A stretch of DNA of 64,000 bases from Roseateles_B sp041912595 (GCA_041912595.1 JAYRMR010000019.1:26276-90275); one strand, 5' to 3'; numbered from the stretch's first letter, positions 8,562 through 17,193 are shown. Translations and numbers: made by a program. Notes: generated by a model from the sequence alone, not told the origin.

Positions 8562-9797
8562 GTGAGCCCATCCCTGCCCGTGCCCGCAACCCGCAAGATC
8601 CTTGTCGCCCAGGGCGGCGGCCCCACCGCCGTGATCAACCAGTCGCTCGTCGGCGTGGTGCTGGAAGCCCGGCGGCACAAGGGCATCGACCTGGTCTACG
8701 GCGCCCGGCATGGCGTGCGGGGCATCCTCAACGAGGACTTCGTCGACCTGACGCAGGAGACCAGCCACAACCTGGAGCTCGTCGCCGGCACGCCCGCCTC
8801 GGCCCTCGGCTCCACGCGAGACAAGCCCGATCTCGCCTACTGCCAGCAGATCTTCGAGGTGCTGCGCGCCCACGAGATCGGCTACTTCTTCTACATCGGC
8901 GGCAATGACAGCTCCGACACCGTGCGCATCGTGGCCGAGGAGGCGCGCAAGGCGGGCTACCCGCTGCGCAGCATCCACATCCCGAAGACCATCGACAACG
9001 ACCTCGTCGGCAACGACCACACGCCGGGCTTTCCTTCCGCGGCGCGCTTCGTGGCCCAGGCCTTCGCCGGCGCCAATCTGGACAACGCCGCCCTGCCCGG
9101 CGTCTATGTCGGCGTGGTGATGGGCCGCCATGCCGGCTTCCTGACGGCCGCCTCGGCCCTGGGCAAGAAGTTCGACGACGACGGCCCGCACCTGATCTAC
9201 GTGCCCGAACGCGTGTTCGAGGTCGAGCGCTTCCTGGCGGACGTGAAGGCGGTCTACGAGCGCCACGGGCGCTGCGTGGTCGCCGTGAGCGAGGGCATCC
9301 ACGACGCCAGCGGGCAGCCCATCCTCGCGCAGCTCGCCAAGGAGTTGGAGCATGATGCCCACGGCAATGTGCAGCTCTCCGGCTCGGGGGCGCTGGCCGA
9401 TCTGCTGTGCGAGGAGATCAAGACCCGGCTGAAGATCAAGCGCGTGCGCGGCGACACCTTCGGCTACCTGCAGCGCAGCTTCGTGGGTTGCGTGTCCGAT
9501 GTGGACCAGCGCGAGGCGCGTGAGGTGGGCGAGAAGGCCGTGCAGTACGCCATGTGGGGCGACCGCGACGGCTCGGTGGCCATCAAGCGCAACGGCTACT
9601 ACTCGGTGGACTACGAGCTGCTGCCGCTGGAGGCCGTGGCCGGCAAGACCCGCGTGATGGAGGACCACTTCATCAGCGACAGCGGCACCGACGTCACCGA
9701 CGCCTTCCGCCTCTACCTGCGCCCGCTGCTGGGCTCGGGCATGCCGGACGCCTTCCGGCTGCGGCCGAATCCGGTGGCGAAGGTGCTGAAGCCCTGA
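8562..9797 (+). CDS. 6-phosphofructokinase, probably PPi-dependent
   Basis: Phosphorylates fructose 6-phosphate in glycolysis; 411 residues from GTG 8562, which follows AGGAG with a six-base gap. GGGPTAVIN near the N terminus is the nucleotide/PPi loop. The loop equivalent to E. coli GGDGS reads GGNDS (Asp116 in the position of Gly104), and the catalytic loop is PKTIDND with Lys142 in the position of Gly124. An Asp/Lys pair at these two places is the established signature of pyrophosphate-dependent enzymes, so PPi rather than ATP is the likely phosphoryl donor and the reaction would be reversible. MGRHAGF is the substrate-binding MGR motif. The gene is monocistronic, between a minus-strand gene on each side. 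Confidence 0.88.
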   Translation: MSPSLPVPATRKILVAQGGGPTAVINQSLVGVVLEARRHKGIDLVYGARHGVRGILNEDFVDLTQETSHNLELVAGTPASALGSTRDKPDLAYCQQIFEVLRAHEIGYFFYIGGNDSSDTVRIVAEEARKAGYPLRSIHIPKTIDNDLVGNDHTPGFPSAARFVAQAFAGANLDNAALPGVYVGVVMGRHAGFLTAASALGKKFDDDGPHLIYVPERVFEVERFLADVKAVYERHGRCVVAVSEGIHDASGQPILAQLAKELEHDAHGNVQLSGSGALADLLCEEIKTRLKIKRVRGDTFGYLQRSFVGCVSDVDQREAREVGEKAVQYAMWGDRDGSVAIKRNGYYSVDYELLPLEAVAGKTRVMEDHFISDSGTDVTDAFRLYLRPLLGSGMPDAFRLRPNPVAKVLKP

Positions 9798-9839
9798 GCC
9801 CGGTGGCGGGCGGTGCGCCCGCCGTCCCGGCAGGCGGTG

Positions 9840-10364
9840 TCAAAGGGGGCTTGCCGCCTCCGGTCCGGTGAACACCCGCTCGACGGCATACTCGCCCCGC
9901 TCGAACTCATCCACCGGCTCCCACAGATCGCTCGCCAGCTCGAAGATCTCCGGCGGCACGACCATCGAGAACGTCGCGCCCTGCTGCTCGTTGCGCCGCT
10001 GCACGCGGGCACGGCGCAGCTCGCGAGGCGCCTCCAGCTCATGCATCACCAGCTCGAAACCCAGGGCCTGCACCCCGCGGCAGAAGTCCATGCGCGGCTG
10101 GCGCTGGATGAGCCCCAGCTCCAGGATGACATCCACCCCGGCCGCCAGGACCGCCTGGCTGTGCGTCCAGATGAGTGCCAGCACGCGGGCCTTGCGCGCC
10201 ACGTACCAGGGCAGGACCTCCGCCGCCGGGCGATCCGGGCTGAACAGGGTGGCAAACCAGGCGTCAAGGGCGATGTGCACGCCGCCCGTCCGCGCCGCGA
10301 GCGCCTGGGCGTACGTCGATTTCCCCGCACCCACCGGGCCTTCGATCAAGTGGACGATGGGCAT
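9840..10364 (-). CDS. P-loop ATPase/kinase, zeta-toxin-like or adenylylsulfate-kinase-like fold
   Basis: A 174-residue cytoplasmic protein with Walker A GPVGAGKSTYAQALA at residues ~9-23, followed by HIALDAWFATLF, where the Asp after the second strand is typical of small-molecule kinases that phosphorylate a hydroxyl group. ILELGLIQRQPR and a C-terminal lid-like Arg-rich helix (RELRRARVQRRN) complete a kinase-like fold. Proteins of this type are commonly annotated as AAA family ATPase or cell division protein ZipA-like kinases. No antitoxin-like partner is adjacent, so a toxin role is not supported. Substrate unknown. Confidence 0.7.
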   Translation of the reverse strand: MPIVHLIEGPVGAGKSTYAQALAARTGGVHIALDAWFATLFSPDRPAAEVLPWYVARKARVLALIWTHSQAVLAAGVDVILELGLIQRQPRMDFCRGVQALGFELVMHELEAPRELRRARVQRRNEQQGATFSMVVPPEIFELASDLWEPVDEFERGEYAVERVFTGPEAASPL

Positions 10365-10475
10365 GAGTCTGATCTCCCGCAGTGGCTAGCGTCGATGATG
10401 AGTGGCCGGATTCTGGCATAGCCATCACCACCTCCTCGCCCGGCGGGTGGCCGGCATGGCGCGATCCCGCCACGC

Positions 10476-11258
10476 TCAGGACATCAGGCGTGCCGCACGC
10501 TCCAGCTCCCGCGCCATGAGGCTGGCCGCCGTACCGTCATTGACCAGCCGCACGACGTGCTGGTCGAAGCGGGCCAGGAACTCGGCGGCCCCCGGCATCG
10601 TCTGCAGGACCGCGAGGTGGATGGGCGTGGCCGCAACCGACGGCTCGCCCTCGACGACGGGGCTGTCTCCGGTGCTCAGACGCTGCATGTGCAGCCGCCC
10701 GCCGAGCTCCGTCGCGACGACGTAGTCCAGGCGTTGGCGCACGAGCTTCTCGAAATTGAGCGCATCGGACGCGACGTCCTCGCAGACGAAGTCGCCCCGG
10801 GCGCGGGGCTGGTCGAAGCCGGCGCCATAGGACCAGCCACGGATGACGCCGACCCGGTGGCCGCTCAGGTCGTGCATGCGCCGGAAGGGCGGCACCCGCC
10901 CGCGCAAGGAGAACACCGACAGCCGCTCGATGAAGTAAGGCTGGCTGAACAGGCAGCGCTGCTCCCGCTCCGGCGTGCGGATCACCGCGCCCGCCACGGC
11001 CGTGCCGGCCATCAGCTCCGACAGCACGCGCTTGAAGGGCTGCGCCCGCAGGCGCACCGGCGGCGTCATCTCCGCGAGCGCGGCCCCGACCAGCGCCGGG
11101 TAGAGCCCGAGTGCGCCCGGGCCCTGCCCGTCCTTGTACATGGTCGGCACCGAGCCGTCGTCGAACACGACGTCCAGCGCCGCCCGGCCCGGCAGGGACC
11201 AGGCGCCGGATTTCCACGGCCAGGCCAGGGCCCCGGCCATGAGCGCGCGTCTGTGCAT
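10476..11258 (-). CDS. Periplasmic substrate-binding protein, family 3 type
   Basis: A 260-residue protein with a short N-terminal hydrophobic segment (ALMAGALAW) after an Arg pair, likely a Sec or Tat signal. The mature part has the bilobal layout of bacterial extracellular solute-binding protein family 3: an early DGSVPTMY block, RTPEREQRCLFSQPYF in the hinge region, and LSGHRVGVIRGWSYG at the start of the second lobe. Start ATG 11258 is preceded by AGGGAG. No ABC permease or ATPase lies nearby, so it may be an orphan receptor or one of the many such proteins in Burkholderiales with no known ligand. Confidence 0.75.
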   Translation of the reverse strand: MHRRALMAGALAWPWKSGAWSLPGRAALDVVFDDGSVPTMYKDGQGPGALGLYPALVGAALAEMTPPVRLRAQPFKRVLSELMAGTAVAGAVIRTPEREQRCLFSQPYFIERLSVFSLRGRVPPFRRMHDLSGHRVGVIRGWSYGAGFDQPRARGDFVCEDVASDALNFEKLVRQRLDYVVATELGGRLHMQRLSTGDSPVVEGEPSVAATPIHLAVLQTMPGAAEFLARFDQHVVRLVNDGTAASLMARELERAARLMS

Positions 11259-11429
11259 GACATCTCTCCCTGGGCGATCGGTCCGTGCCGCCGCCCGTGT
11301 GTGGGAGGGATGATAGCCCGGGCCCGCGGCCAGGGTCAAGCGGGGTCGCATCGGGCCGATGGCCGCCTCGGACCGGGCCCGTCCAGGCCGGGATCGACCC
11401 GGCATCAGGCGCAGATCAGCGCCCGGGCC

Positions 11430-12815
11430 TCACAGCAGGCGTGCGACCAGCCCGCCCTCGGCCGGCAGGCCCAGCGGCACCCACACGCGCACCGGATCGC
11501 CCGGCGCCACCTGCACGGGCTCGCCGTCGAGGTTCTGCATCTGCGTCAGCTCGACGATGCGGTTGCCGCTGGGGTGCAGCAGCTCCACGCGGTCGCCCAC
11601 GGAGAAGCGATTCTTGGCCTGCACCTGCACCCAGCCGTCCTCGCGCACGGCCGTGACCTCGCCCACGAAATGGCTGCGGTGCAGCTCGCTGTGGCCGCTG
11701 ATGTAGTTCTGGTAGTCCTGGGCCGGGCGGCGCTCCAGCAGGCCGCCGGTATAGCCGCGGTTGGCCAGGCCTTCGAGCTCCAGCAGCAGCTCCGGATTGA
11801 AGGGCCGGCCGGCCACGGCGTCGTCGATGGCGCGGCGGTAGACCTGCGCCGTGCGGGCCACGTAATAGAGGCTCTTGGTGCGGCCTTCGATCTTCAGCGA
11901 GTCGACGCCGATGCGCGCCAGACGCTCGACGTGCTCGACGGCGCGCAGGTCCTTGCTGTTCAGGATGTAGGTGCCGTGCTCGTCTTCCATGATGGGCATG
12001 AGCTCGCCCGGGCGGCCCTTTTCCTCGAGGAAGTAGACCTTGTCCGCCGCGGGGTGGCGCTGGCCGCCGCCGCAGGTGGAGAAGCTGCTCTCGGCCTCCG
12101 CCTGCGCCTCGGCGAAGTTGAAGTCGGCGTCGAGCTTGCCCACCGGCACGGCCTCGCCCGAGAGGGAGTCTTCGCTCGCGGGCTGGGCGCCGTATTCCCA
12201 GCGGCAGGCATTGGTGCAGGTGCCCTGGTTGGGATCGCGCCGGTTGAAGTAGCCCGACAGCAGGCAGCGGCCGGAGTAGGCGATGCACAGCGCGCCGTGC
12301 ACGAAGACCTCGATCTCCATGTCCGGGCACTCGTTGCGGATGGCCTCGACCTCGTCCAGGCTCAGCTCGCGCGAGAGGATGATGCGCTCCACCCCCGCCT
12401 TCTGCCAGAACTTCACCGCGGCCCAGTTGGTGGTGTTGGCCTGCACGGAAAGGTGGATGGGCACCTTGGGGAAGAGGCCCCGCTCCATCTGGTCCAGCAC
12501 CTGCATGATCAGCCCGGCGTCGGCCATGATCAGCGCGTCAGGCTTGAGCTCCACCACGGGCTGGATGTCCCGCAGATAGGTGCGGACCTTGTCGTTGTGG
12601 GCGATGAGGTTGCTGGTGACGAAGAACTTCTTGCCGCGCTGGTGGGCTTCTTCGATGCCCTGGGCGATCTGCTCCAGGCGGAATTCGTTGTTGCGGGCGC
12701 GCAGCGAGTAGCGCGGCTGGCCGGCATAGACGGCGTCCGCGCCGAAGTCATAGGCGGCGCGCATCTTGGCCAGGGAACCGGCCGGGAGAAGGAGTTCGGG
12801 GGCTTTGAGCGACAT
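11430..12815 (-). CDS. trhP: U32 family tRNA hydroxylation protein TrhP (YegQ)
   Basis: A 461-residue member of peptidase family U32. In E. coli YegQ/TrhP is required for prephenate-dependent 5-hydroxyuridine formation at tRNA position 34. The signature CIAYSGRCLLSGYFNRRDPN followed by GTCTNACRWEY supplies the conserved Cys cluster that is thought to hold an iron-sulfur centre. The N-terminal half is a TIM-barrel-like domain (ELLLPAGSLAKMRAAYDFGADAVYAG) and the end carries the small beta-barrel of the family. Length fits the YegQ group. It is transcribed alone. Confidence 0.9.
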   Translation of the reverse strand: MSLKAPELLLPAGSLAKMRAAYDFGADAVYAGQPRYSLRARNNEFRLEQIAQGIEEAHQRGKKFFVTSNLIAHNDKVRTYLRDIQPVVELKPDALIMADAGLIMQVLDQMERGLFPKVPIHLSVQANTTNWAAVKFWQKAGVERIILSRELSLDEVEAIRNECPDMEIEVFVHGALCIAYSGRCLLSGYFNRRDPNQGTCTNACRWEYGAQPASEDSLSGEAVPVGKLDADFNFAEAQAEAESSFSTCGGGQRHPAADKVYFLEEKGRPGELMPIMEDEHGTYILNSKDLRAVEHVERLARIGVDSLKIEGRTKSLYYVARTAQVYRRAIDDAVAGRPFNPELLLELEGLANRGYTGGLLERRPAQDYQNYISGHSELHRSHFVGEVTAVREDGWVQVQAKNRFSVGDRVELLHPSGNRIVELTQMQNLDGEPVQVAPGDPVRVWVPLGLPAEGGLVARLL

Positions 12816-12902
12816 GGGGGTATTGTCGCCGCAGGACGCCGCCCCTTGCGCCCTGCCCCGCGGACGGGGCGCCAGACACGGCGCCCCGGGGGCTCATGGG
12901 CC

Positions 12903-14591
12903 TCAGAAGGCGCGTCGCAGCAGGTTGGTGAAACGGTCCAATGCACCCAGCGTGGTGACGCCGTCGCCGGCCGTGTTCTTCACGGGCGTCGGCACGCGAA
13001 GGTCGCTGGTGAGAGCCGGCCCCTGGCCCTGGGTGCCTGAGAAGCCATCGCCCCAGGTCAGGAGGGTGCCGTCCTTGCGCAGCGCCAGCGAGTGCGAGTA
13101 GCCGGCCGCCAGCGTCGCCGTGCCTTCCAGCTGCAGCAGGCCGCTCTCGGCCACGACGGGCGCGGCATAGGCCGTGCCGTCGCCACGCGGGCGGTTGACG
13201 CCGTCACCGAGCTGGCCGTCGGTGCCCCGGCCCCAGCTCCAGACGCGCCCCGCGGCGTCCAGGCTCATCGCGTGGTTGCCACCGGCCACGACCATGGTCT
13301 GGCCCGTCAGCAGGCCGCCCGCGGCGCCCGTCTGGACGCGCACGGCGCCGGCCAGATCCGTCCGCGTGCCCTGGCCGAGCTGGCCGTTGTCGTTGTCACC
13401 GAAGGCCCAGACCTCGCCGGTGGCCGTCAGGGCCAGGCCGAGGCCGTAGCCGGCGCTGATGGCGGTCATGCCCTTGAGGGGCTCGCCGCCGCCGGAGACG
13501 GCGACGTGGGCCGGCATGACCTCGTTGTTGGACACCGGCAGCTGCAGCATGCGGGTCACCATGCCGGGGAAGCCCCAGACGGCCACGCGGCCGTCCGCGC
13601 GCAGGGCACTGCCCCAGTTCCAGCCGGCGGCAATGGCACGCACGTCCGTCAGCACACCGCCCTCCGGGGCCTTGACGTAGCCCGGGTAGCGCTTGACGCC
13701 ACCGCCGTCCTGGCCGCTGTAGTAGCCCCAGGAATAGACATGGCCGTCATCCGCCAGGGCCATGGCATTGCTCTCGCCGGCACTGATGGCCACGATGCCG
13801 CTCAGGCGCGCCTTGGCGGTTGCATCGGCCACATAGTCCGGGAGCTTCCAGGTGCCGGTGGGCTGAAGGCGGGCCAGCTGCGAGCTGGTCGAGTCGTTGA
13901 GGCCCCAGGACAGCACCTGGCCATCCTCGGTGAGGGCCAGACCGAAGAGCTCGCCGCCGGCGACCGCCACGATGCCGGACAGCGGCTTGTCACCGCTGGG
14001 CGCGAGCACCTTGAGCGGCAGCGCGCTCAAGCCCAGCTCGCTGCCGGCCTTGTTCTGGCCCAGCTGGCCCTGCGAGTTGTAGCCCCAGGCCAGGACCTCG
14101 CCAGCGCTGGTCACGGCCAGCGAGAAGTGCCGGGTGGCCCCCGCCACGCCGAGCGGCTGGGCCTGCGGAATCACCTTCACGCTGACCTTGGCGCTCAGGC
14201 CGCCGCCGGTCACGGTCACGGACTGCGCGCCCAGGCGCAGGCCGGTGATGCTGCTGCAATCCGCCGCCACGGTCAGCTTGACCGGGTCATCGCTGCTGCA
14301 GCTGAGCGGGCCGGCGACAGCGGCGCCGCTGCCGTCCTTCAGCGTGACGCTGGCCGCACTGGCCACGCGCCAGGCCGTCTTGCCGGTCGCCGGGGTCACC
14401 AGGGTGGCAACCGGCGTTGGGGTGGGTGTCGGTGTGGGGGTCGGTGTCGGGGTCGGCGTGGGAGTGGGTGTCGGCGTGGGTGCGGGAGTCGGGGTCGGCG
14501 ACGAACCGCCACCACCACAGGCGGCCAGCAGCACCGTGCTCAGCAGGACGGCACCGACGGGCTTCAGGCCCGCAGCAAAGGAATTGCGCAT
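12903..14591 (-). CDS. RCC1-repeat lipoprotein with Pro-Thr linker
   Basis: A 562-residue exported protein from ATG 14591. The lipobox LLAAC is followed by Gly/Ser and a run of about 19 Pro-Thr pairs that probably spans the periplasm or peptidoglycan. A ~90-residue Ig-like domain (VKLTVAADCSSITGLRLGAQ) comes next, then six or seven RCC1-type blades, each with a Gly-x-x-His/Asn-x-x-Ala-L core followed by VWSWG or VLAWG. RCC1 propellers bind protein partners; the bacterial ones are mostly of unknown function. A GC stem (arms 12866-12873 and 12880-12887) lies just past the stop but has no T run. Confidence 0.85.
   Translation of the reverse strand: MRNSFAAGLKPVGAVLLSTVLLAACGGGGSSPTPTPAPTPTPTPTPTPTPTPTPTPTPTPVATLVTPATGKTAWRVASAASVTLKDGSGAAVAGPLSCSSDDPVKLTVAADCSSITGLRLGAQSVTVTGGGLSAKVSVKVIPQAQPLGVAGATRHFSLAVTSAGEVLAWGYNSQGQLGQNKAGSELGLSALPLKVLAPSGDKPLSGIVAVAGGELFGLALTEDGQVLSWGLNDSTSSQLARLQPTGTWKLPDYVADATAKARLSGIVAISAGESNAMALADDGHVYSWGYYSGQDGGGVKRYPGYVKAPEGGVLTDVRAIAAGWNWGSALRADGRVAVWGFPGMVTRMLQLPVSNNEVMPAHVAVSGGGEPLKGMTAISAGYGLGLALTATGEVWAFGDNDNGQLGQGTRTDLAGAVRVQTGAAGGLLTGQTMVVAGGNHAMSLDAAGRVWSWGRGTDGQLGDGVNRPRGDGTAYAAPVVAESGLLQLEGTATLAAGYSHSLALRKDGTLLTWGDGFSGTQGQGPALTSDLRVPTPVKNTAGDGVTTLGALDRFTNLLRRAF
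14413..14501 (-). repeat. Pro-Thr codon tandem repeat inside the RCC1 lipoprotein gene
   Basis: On the plus strand this reads as repeated GGTGTCGGTGTGGG-like units, the complement of alternating CCC/ACG-type Pro and Thr codons. Such low-complexity tracts are prone to slipped-strand length change, which would alter the linker length but keep the frame because the unit is six bases. Confidence 0.75.
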
Positions 14592-14779
14592 GAAAGGATG
14601 TCCTCGGGGTAGGAGCGCCTGCGACGGGCGCCCGATCGTTTCCCAACGATCGCCGCGGGCATCTTCTGTCGGACGTCTCGACACGGCGGGCCGGAATTTA
14701 GCCGGGAGAGTCGCGGGGACTGTTTGCAAGTACGTTTCAATGCGTGAGCAACCGTATCTTCAATCTCGATACGCCCCGT

Positions 14780-14818
14780 CAATTTCTGTCTTGACAGAAA
14801 TATCAGACAACCTACACT
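14780..14818 (+). promoter_or_regulatory. Operator and promoter of the GbsR-type regulator
   Basis: A perfect inverted repeat with 9-base arms ATTTCTGTC (14782-14790) and GACAGAAAT (14793-14801) overlaps a consensus -35 box TTGACA (14791-14796). A candidate -10 box TACACT lies at 14813-14818, 16 bases later. The regulator ATG is at 14826, so the mRNA would have almost no leader. A near copy of this block lies before the neighbouring operon (15398-15429). Confidence 0.75.
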
Positions 14819-14825
14819 GCCTCGC

Positions 14826-15371
14826 ATGGAACTCAGCACCAGCGCCCGCCGCTTCATCGTTCACTGGGGAGAGATGGGCACCGCCTGGGGCGTCAACCGC
14901 ACGGTCGCCCAGATCCACGCCCTGCTCTTCTTCCACGGCCGGCCGCTCAACGCCGAGGACATCGCGGACACCCTCAACGTCGCCCGCTCCAATGTCAGCA
15001 CCAGCCTCAAGGAGCTGCAGAACTGGAAGCTCATCCGGGTGACCCACCAGCTGGGCGACCGGCGCGACTTCTTCGAAACCTCCGTCGATGTCTGGGAGCT
15101 GTTCCGCACCATCGTGCGCGAGCGCAAGGAGCGCGAGTTCGACCCCACCGTGCGGGTGCTCGGCGAGATCGTCGCCGACCCGTCCTTCGCCAGCGAAACC
15201 CCGGATGCCCAGGACCGCGTGCGCGAGGCCCTGCGCTTCATGGACACGCTGGGCTCCTGGTCCGAGGAAATGCTGCGCCTCTCCCCCAGCACGCTGGAGA
15301 AGGTGCTCAAGATGGGCGCCAGCGTGCAGAAGTTCGTGCGCGGCGACGGCAAGTCCGGCAGCGCCTCCTAG
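14826..15371 (+). CDS. GbsR/MarR family transcriptional regulator
   Basis: A 181-residue DNA-binding protein. Residues ~25-90 form a winged helix (NAEDIADTLNVARSNVSTSLKELQNWKLI with the wing RVTHQLGDRRDFFE), and the N-terminal RRFIVHWGEMGTAWGVNRT is the hallmark of the GbsR subfamily. The C-terminal helices probably dimerise or bind a ligand. It sits directly before the DCC-SDR-DoxX-DUF2269 genes and shares an operator-like sequence with them, so it most likely represses both itself and that operon. No Shine-Dalgarno is visible; the mRNA may be leaderless. Confidence 0.88.
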   Translation: MELSTSARRFIVHWGEMGTAWGVNRTVAQIHALLFFHGRPLNAEDIADTLNVARSNVSTSLKELQNWKLIRVTHQLGDRRDFFETSVDVWELFRTIVRERKEREFDPTVRVLGEIVADPSFASETPDAQDRVREALRFMDTLGSWSEEMLRLSPSTLEKVLKMGASVQKFVRGDGKSGSAS

Positions 15372-15397
15372 GGTGGATGCGCCCTTTTTTTGCCCAT

Positions 15398-15429
15398 CAA
15401 TTTCTGTCATTACCGAAATATCAGACAAG
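15398..15429 (+). promoter_or_regulatory. Second copy of the GbsR operator, before the DCC operon
   Basis: This 32-base block matches 14780-14811 at 28 positions, including the left arm ATTTCTGTC, the right arm core GAAAT and the trailing ATATCAGACAA. The palindrome is imperfect here. It begins 15 bases after the regulator stop codon region and 15 bases before ATG 15444. A T-run (15384-15390) just before it may mark the end of the regulator transcript. Confidence 0.72.
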
Positions 15430-15443
15430 CAGAAAGGAACCTC

Positions 15444-15899
15444 ATGGACACGCCCCTCTACCCGCTGACGATCTACTTCGATGGCAGCTGCCAGCTCTGC
15501 AGCGCCGAGATCGAGAACCTCCGGCTGCGTGACTCGCAGGGCCGTCTGCGATTCGTGGACTGCAGCCCGGCCGACTTCGTCTCGCCCGTGCCCGGCGCGG
15601 ACCGCACGGCGCTGATGCAGGTGATCCATGGCGTCGGCGCCGGGGGTCAGGTCTTGCGGGCCGTCGATCTCTTCGAGGCGGCCTACCGTGCCGTCGGACT
15701 GCCCTGGGTGAGCCGGCTGATGACGCATCCGCTGGTCCGCCCGCTCGCGGACCGCGCCTACCCCTGGTTGGTGCGCAACCGCTACCGCCTGCCCCGGCCC
15801 CTGATCACCGCCCTGTTCGAGCGCGCGGCGCGCCGGGCCGCGGCCCAGGCGCACTGCAGGAATGGCGCCTGCGCGCTGCCGCCGGAGGGCCGCTCGTGA
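15444..15899 (+). CDS. DCC family thiol-disulfide oxidoreductase-like protein (DUF393)
   Basis: A 151-residue protein; YFDGSCQLCSAEI near residue 13 carries the DxxCxxC motif that defines the DCC/DUF393 family, with a predicted thioredoxin-like fold. Start ATG 15444 follows AAAGGA. It is the first gene of a four-gene operon; its stop overlaps the GTG start of the SDR gene by four bases. The family often travels with SDR and DoxX-like genes; its substrate is not known. An exact copy of the GCAAGACCTGACCCC motif lies within it in reverse orientation. Confidence 0.85.
   Translation: MDTPLYPLTIYFDGSCQLCSAEIENLRLRDSQGRLRFVDCSPADFVSPVPGADRTALMQVIHGVGAGGQVLRAVDLFEAAYRAVGLPWVSRLMTHPLVRPLADRAYPWLVRNRYRLPRPLITALFERAARRAAAQAHCRNGACALPPEGRS
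15643..15657 (-). repeat. Recurrent 15-base motif, exact copy in reverse orientation
   Basis: Plus strand reads GGGGTCAGGTCTTGC, within the DCC protein gene. See the copy at 17142. Confidence 0.7.
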
Positions 15900-16801
15900 G
15901 CGCCCCGCTGCGCCGGGTCCTGGTCTGCGGCGCCCAGGGTTTCATCGGGCGGCACCTCGTGCACCAGCTGCTGGCCGCAGGCTTCCAGGTGCGGGCCGGC
16001 ATTCGCGCGGGCTCGGAGCCGGCCCTGCCCGCCGGCGTCGAGCCCTGCCCCATGGACTTCACCCGCGACACCCACCCCGAACCCTGGCATGCCCGCGTGG
16101 CCGACTGCGAGGCCGTGATCAATGCCGTGGGCGTGCTGCGCGAGCAGGCCGGGCAGGCCATGGACGCCATCCACCACACGGGGCCCGCCGCCCTCTTCAG
16201 CGCCTGCGCCAACACGGGCGTGCGCCGCGTGCTGCAGGTCTCGGCCCTGATGCCGCCCGACAGCCGCACGCGCTACGCCCAGAGCAAGCGCCAGGCAGAG
16301 GCCGCGCTGCTGGCCCTGCGGGCCGAAGGTCGGCTGGACGCCTGCGTGCTGCGCCCCAGCGTGGTCTTCGGCGAGGGCGGCGCCAGCACGGCGCTCTTCC
16401 AGCGCCTGGCGCGCCTGCCCTGGCTGCCCTGGCCGGCGCAGGCCGTGAGCCCCCGCATCCAGCCCGTCCGCGTGGAAGACCTGGCCCAGGCCTGCGCCTG
16501 CCTGCTGGACGCCCCCGGGCCGCTGCCCGCGACGCTGGATCTGGTCGGTCCCGAGCGCTACACCCTGCCCGACTTCATCGCCGCGCTGCGGCAGCACCAC
16601 GGCGGCAAGCCCGCGCATCTGCTGGTGCTGCCGGCCGCCCTGGGCGCCGCCTCGGCCCGGATGGGCGACCTCTGCCCGCGCCAGCCCTGGGGCAGCGAGA
16701 CCCTGGCCCTGCTGGGCGCCGACAACATCGCGGACGCCGCGCCGCTGCAGGCCGTGCTCGGCCGCGCGCCCCGCCCCGTGCTCGAAGGCGGCCCCGCATG
16801 A
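15896..16801 (+). CDS. NAD(P)-binding SDR family protein, NDUFA9/YwnB-like
   Basis: A 301-residue atypical short-chain dehydrogenase. The N-terminal Rossmann loop VLVCGAQGFIGRHLVHQLL (Gly-x-x-Gly-x-x-Gly) binds NAD(P); VINAVGVLREQ is the second conserved strand. The active-site YxxxK reads YAQSK (RTRYAQSKRQAEAAL). It resembles the extended SDRs linked to quinone or complex I function. The stop overlaps the next start as ATGA, and the genes on both sides are co-transcribed. Confidence 0.85.
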   Translation: MSAPLRRVLVCGAQGFIGRHLVHQLLAAGFQVRAGIRAGSEPALPAGVEPCPMDFTRDTHPEPWHARVADCEAVINAVGVLREQAGQAMDAIHHTGPAALFSACANTGVRRVLQVSALMPPDSRTRYAQSKRQAEAALLALRAEGRLDACVLRPSVVFGEGGASTALFQRLARLPWLPWPAQAVSPRIQPVRVEDLAQACACLLDAPGPLPATLDLVGPERYTLPDFIAALRQHHGGKPAHLLVLPAALGAASARMGDLCPRQPWGSETLALLGADNIADAAPLQAVLGRAPRPVLEGGPA

Positions 16802-17193
16802 CGCCCCGCCACCGCCGCTGGGCCCGCGCCAGCCTCGTCGCCCTGTGGCTGGGCACCGCCGTGGTCAGCCTGCTGGGCTGGGACGGCATCTCGCGCGAGC
16901 TGCTCGTCGGCACGCCGCTGCCGCCCGCCTGGCACGGCGCCGCCATCGCCGCCGGCAGCGCGGCCGACGCCCTGCTGGGCCTGGCCCTGTGGCGCTGGGA
17001 CCGGCCCTGGGTCTACCGCGCCTGCCTGGCCCTGCTGGCCGTGATGACGCTCGTCGCCACCGTTCTGCAGCCCGCGCTGTGGCTGCATCCGCTAGGCCCG
17101 CTGAGCAAGAACCTGCCGCTCGCCGCCCTGCTCCTGGTCCTGCAAGACCTGACCCCCGACCCCTCCCCTGACCGGTCTGCCCCTCATGAATGA
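16798..17193 (+). CDS. DoxX-like integral membrane protein
   Basis: A 131-residue protein with four hydrophobic helices (LVALWLGTAVVSLLGW, AAIAAGSAADALLGLAL, CLALLAVMTLVATVL and LPLAALLLVLQDL), the layout of the DoxX-like_3 group often found beside or fused to SDR proteins. Its start lies inside the SDR stop (ATGA) and its end overlaps the DUF2269 start by eight bases. The tail QDLTPDPSP is encoded by an exact copy of the recurrent 15-base motif, which suggests that the C terminus has been altered by an inserted repeat. Confidence 0.8.
   Translation: MTPRHRRWARASLVALWLGTAVVSLLGWDGISRELLVGTPLPPAWHGAAIAAGSAADALLGLALWRWDRPWVYRACLALLAVMTLVATVLQPALWLHPLGPLSKNLPLAALLLVLQDLTPDPSPDRSAPHE
17142..17156 (+). 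repeat. Recurrent 15-base motif GCAAGACCTGACCCC, exact copy
   Basis: Exact copies lie at 17142-17156 and 34474-34488 (this orientation) and at 15643-15657 and 22549-22563 (reverse complement). Single-mismatch forms lie at 78-92, 7945-7959 and 46175-46189. All but the first are inside or overlap coding sequence. Confidence 0.7.

Noticed and set aside
9840..10364. Zeta-type toxin of a toxin-antitoxin pair
   Set aside because: The P-loop fits many small kinases, and no adjacent antitoxin-like gene exists.
12866..12887. Hairpin after the RCC1 gene as a terminator
   Set aside because: The stem is good, but no T run follows on the minus strand, so an intrinsic terminator is not supported.
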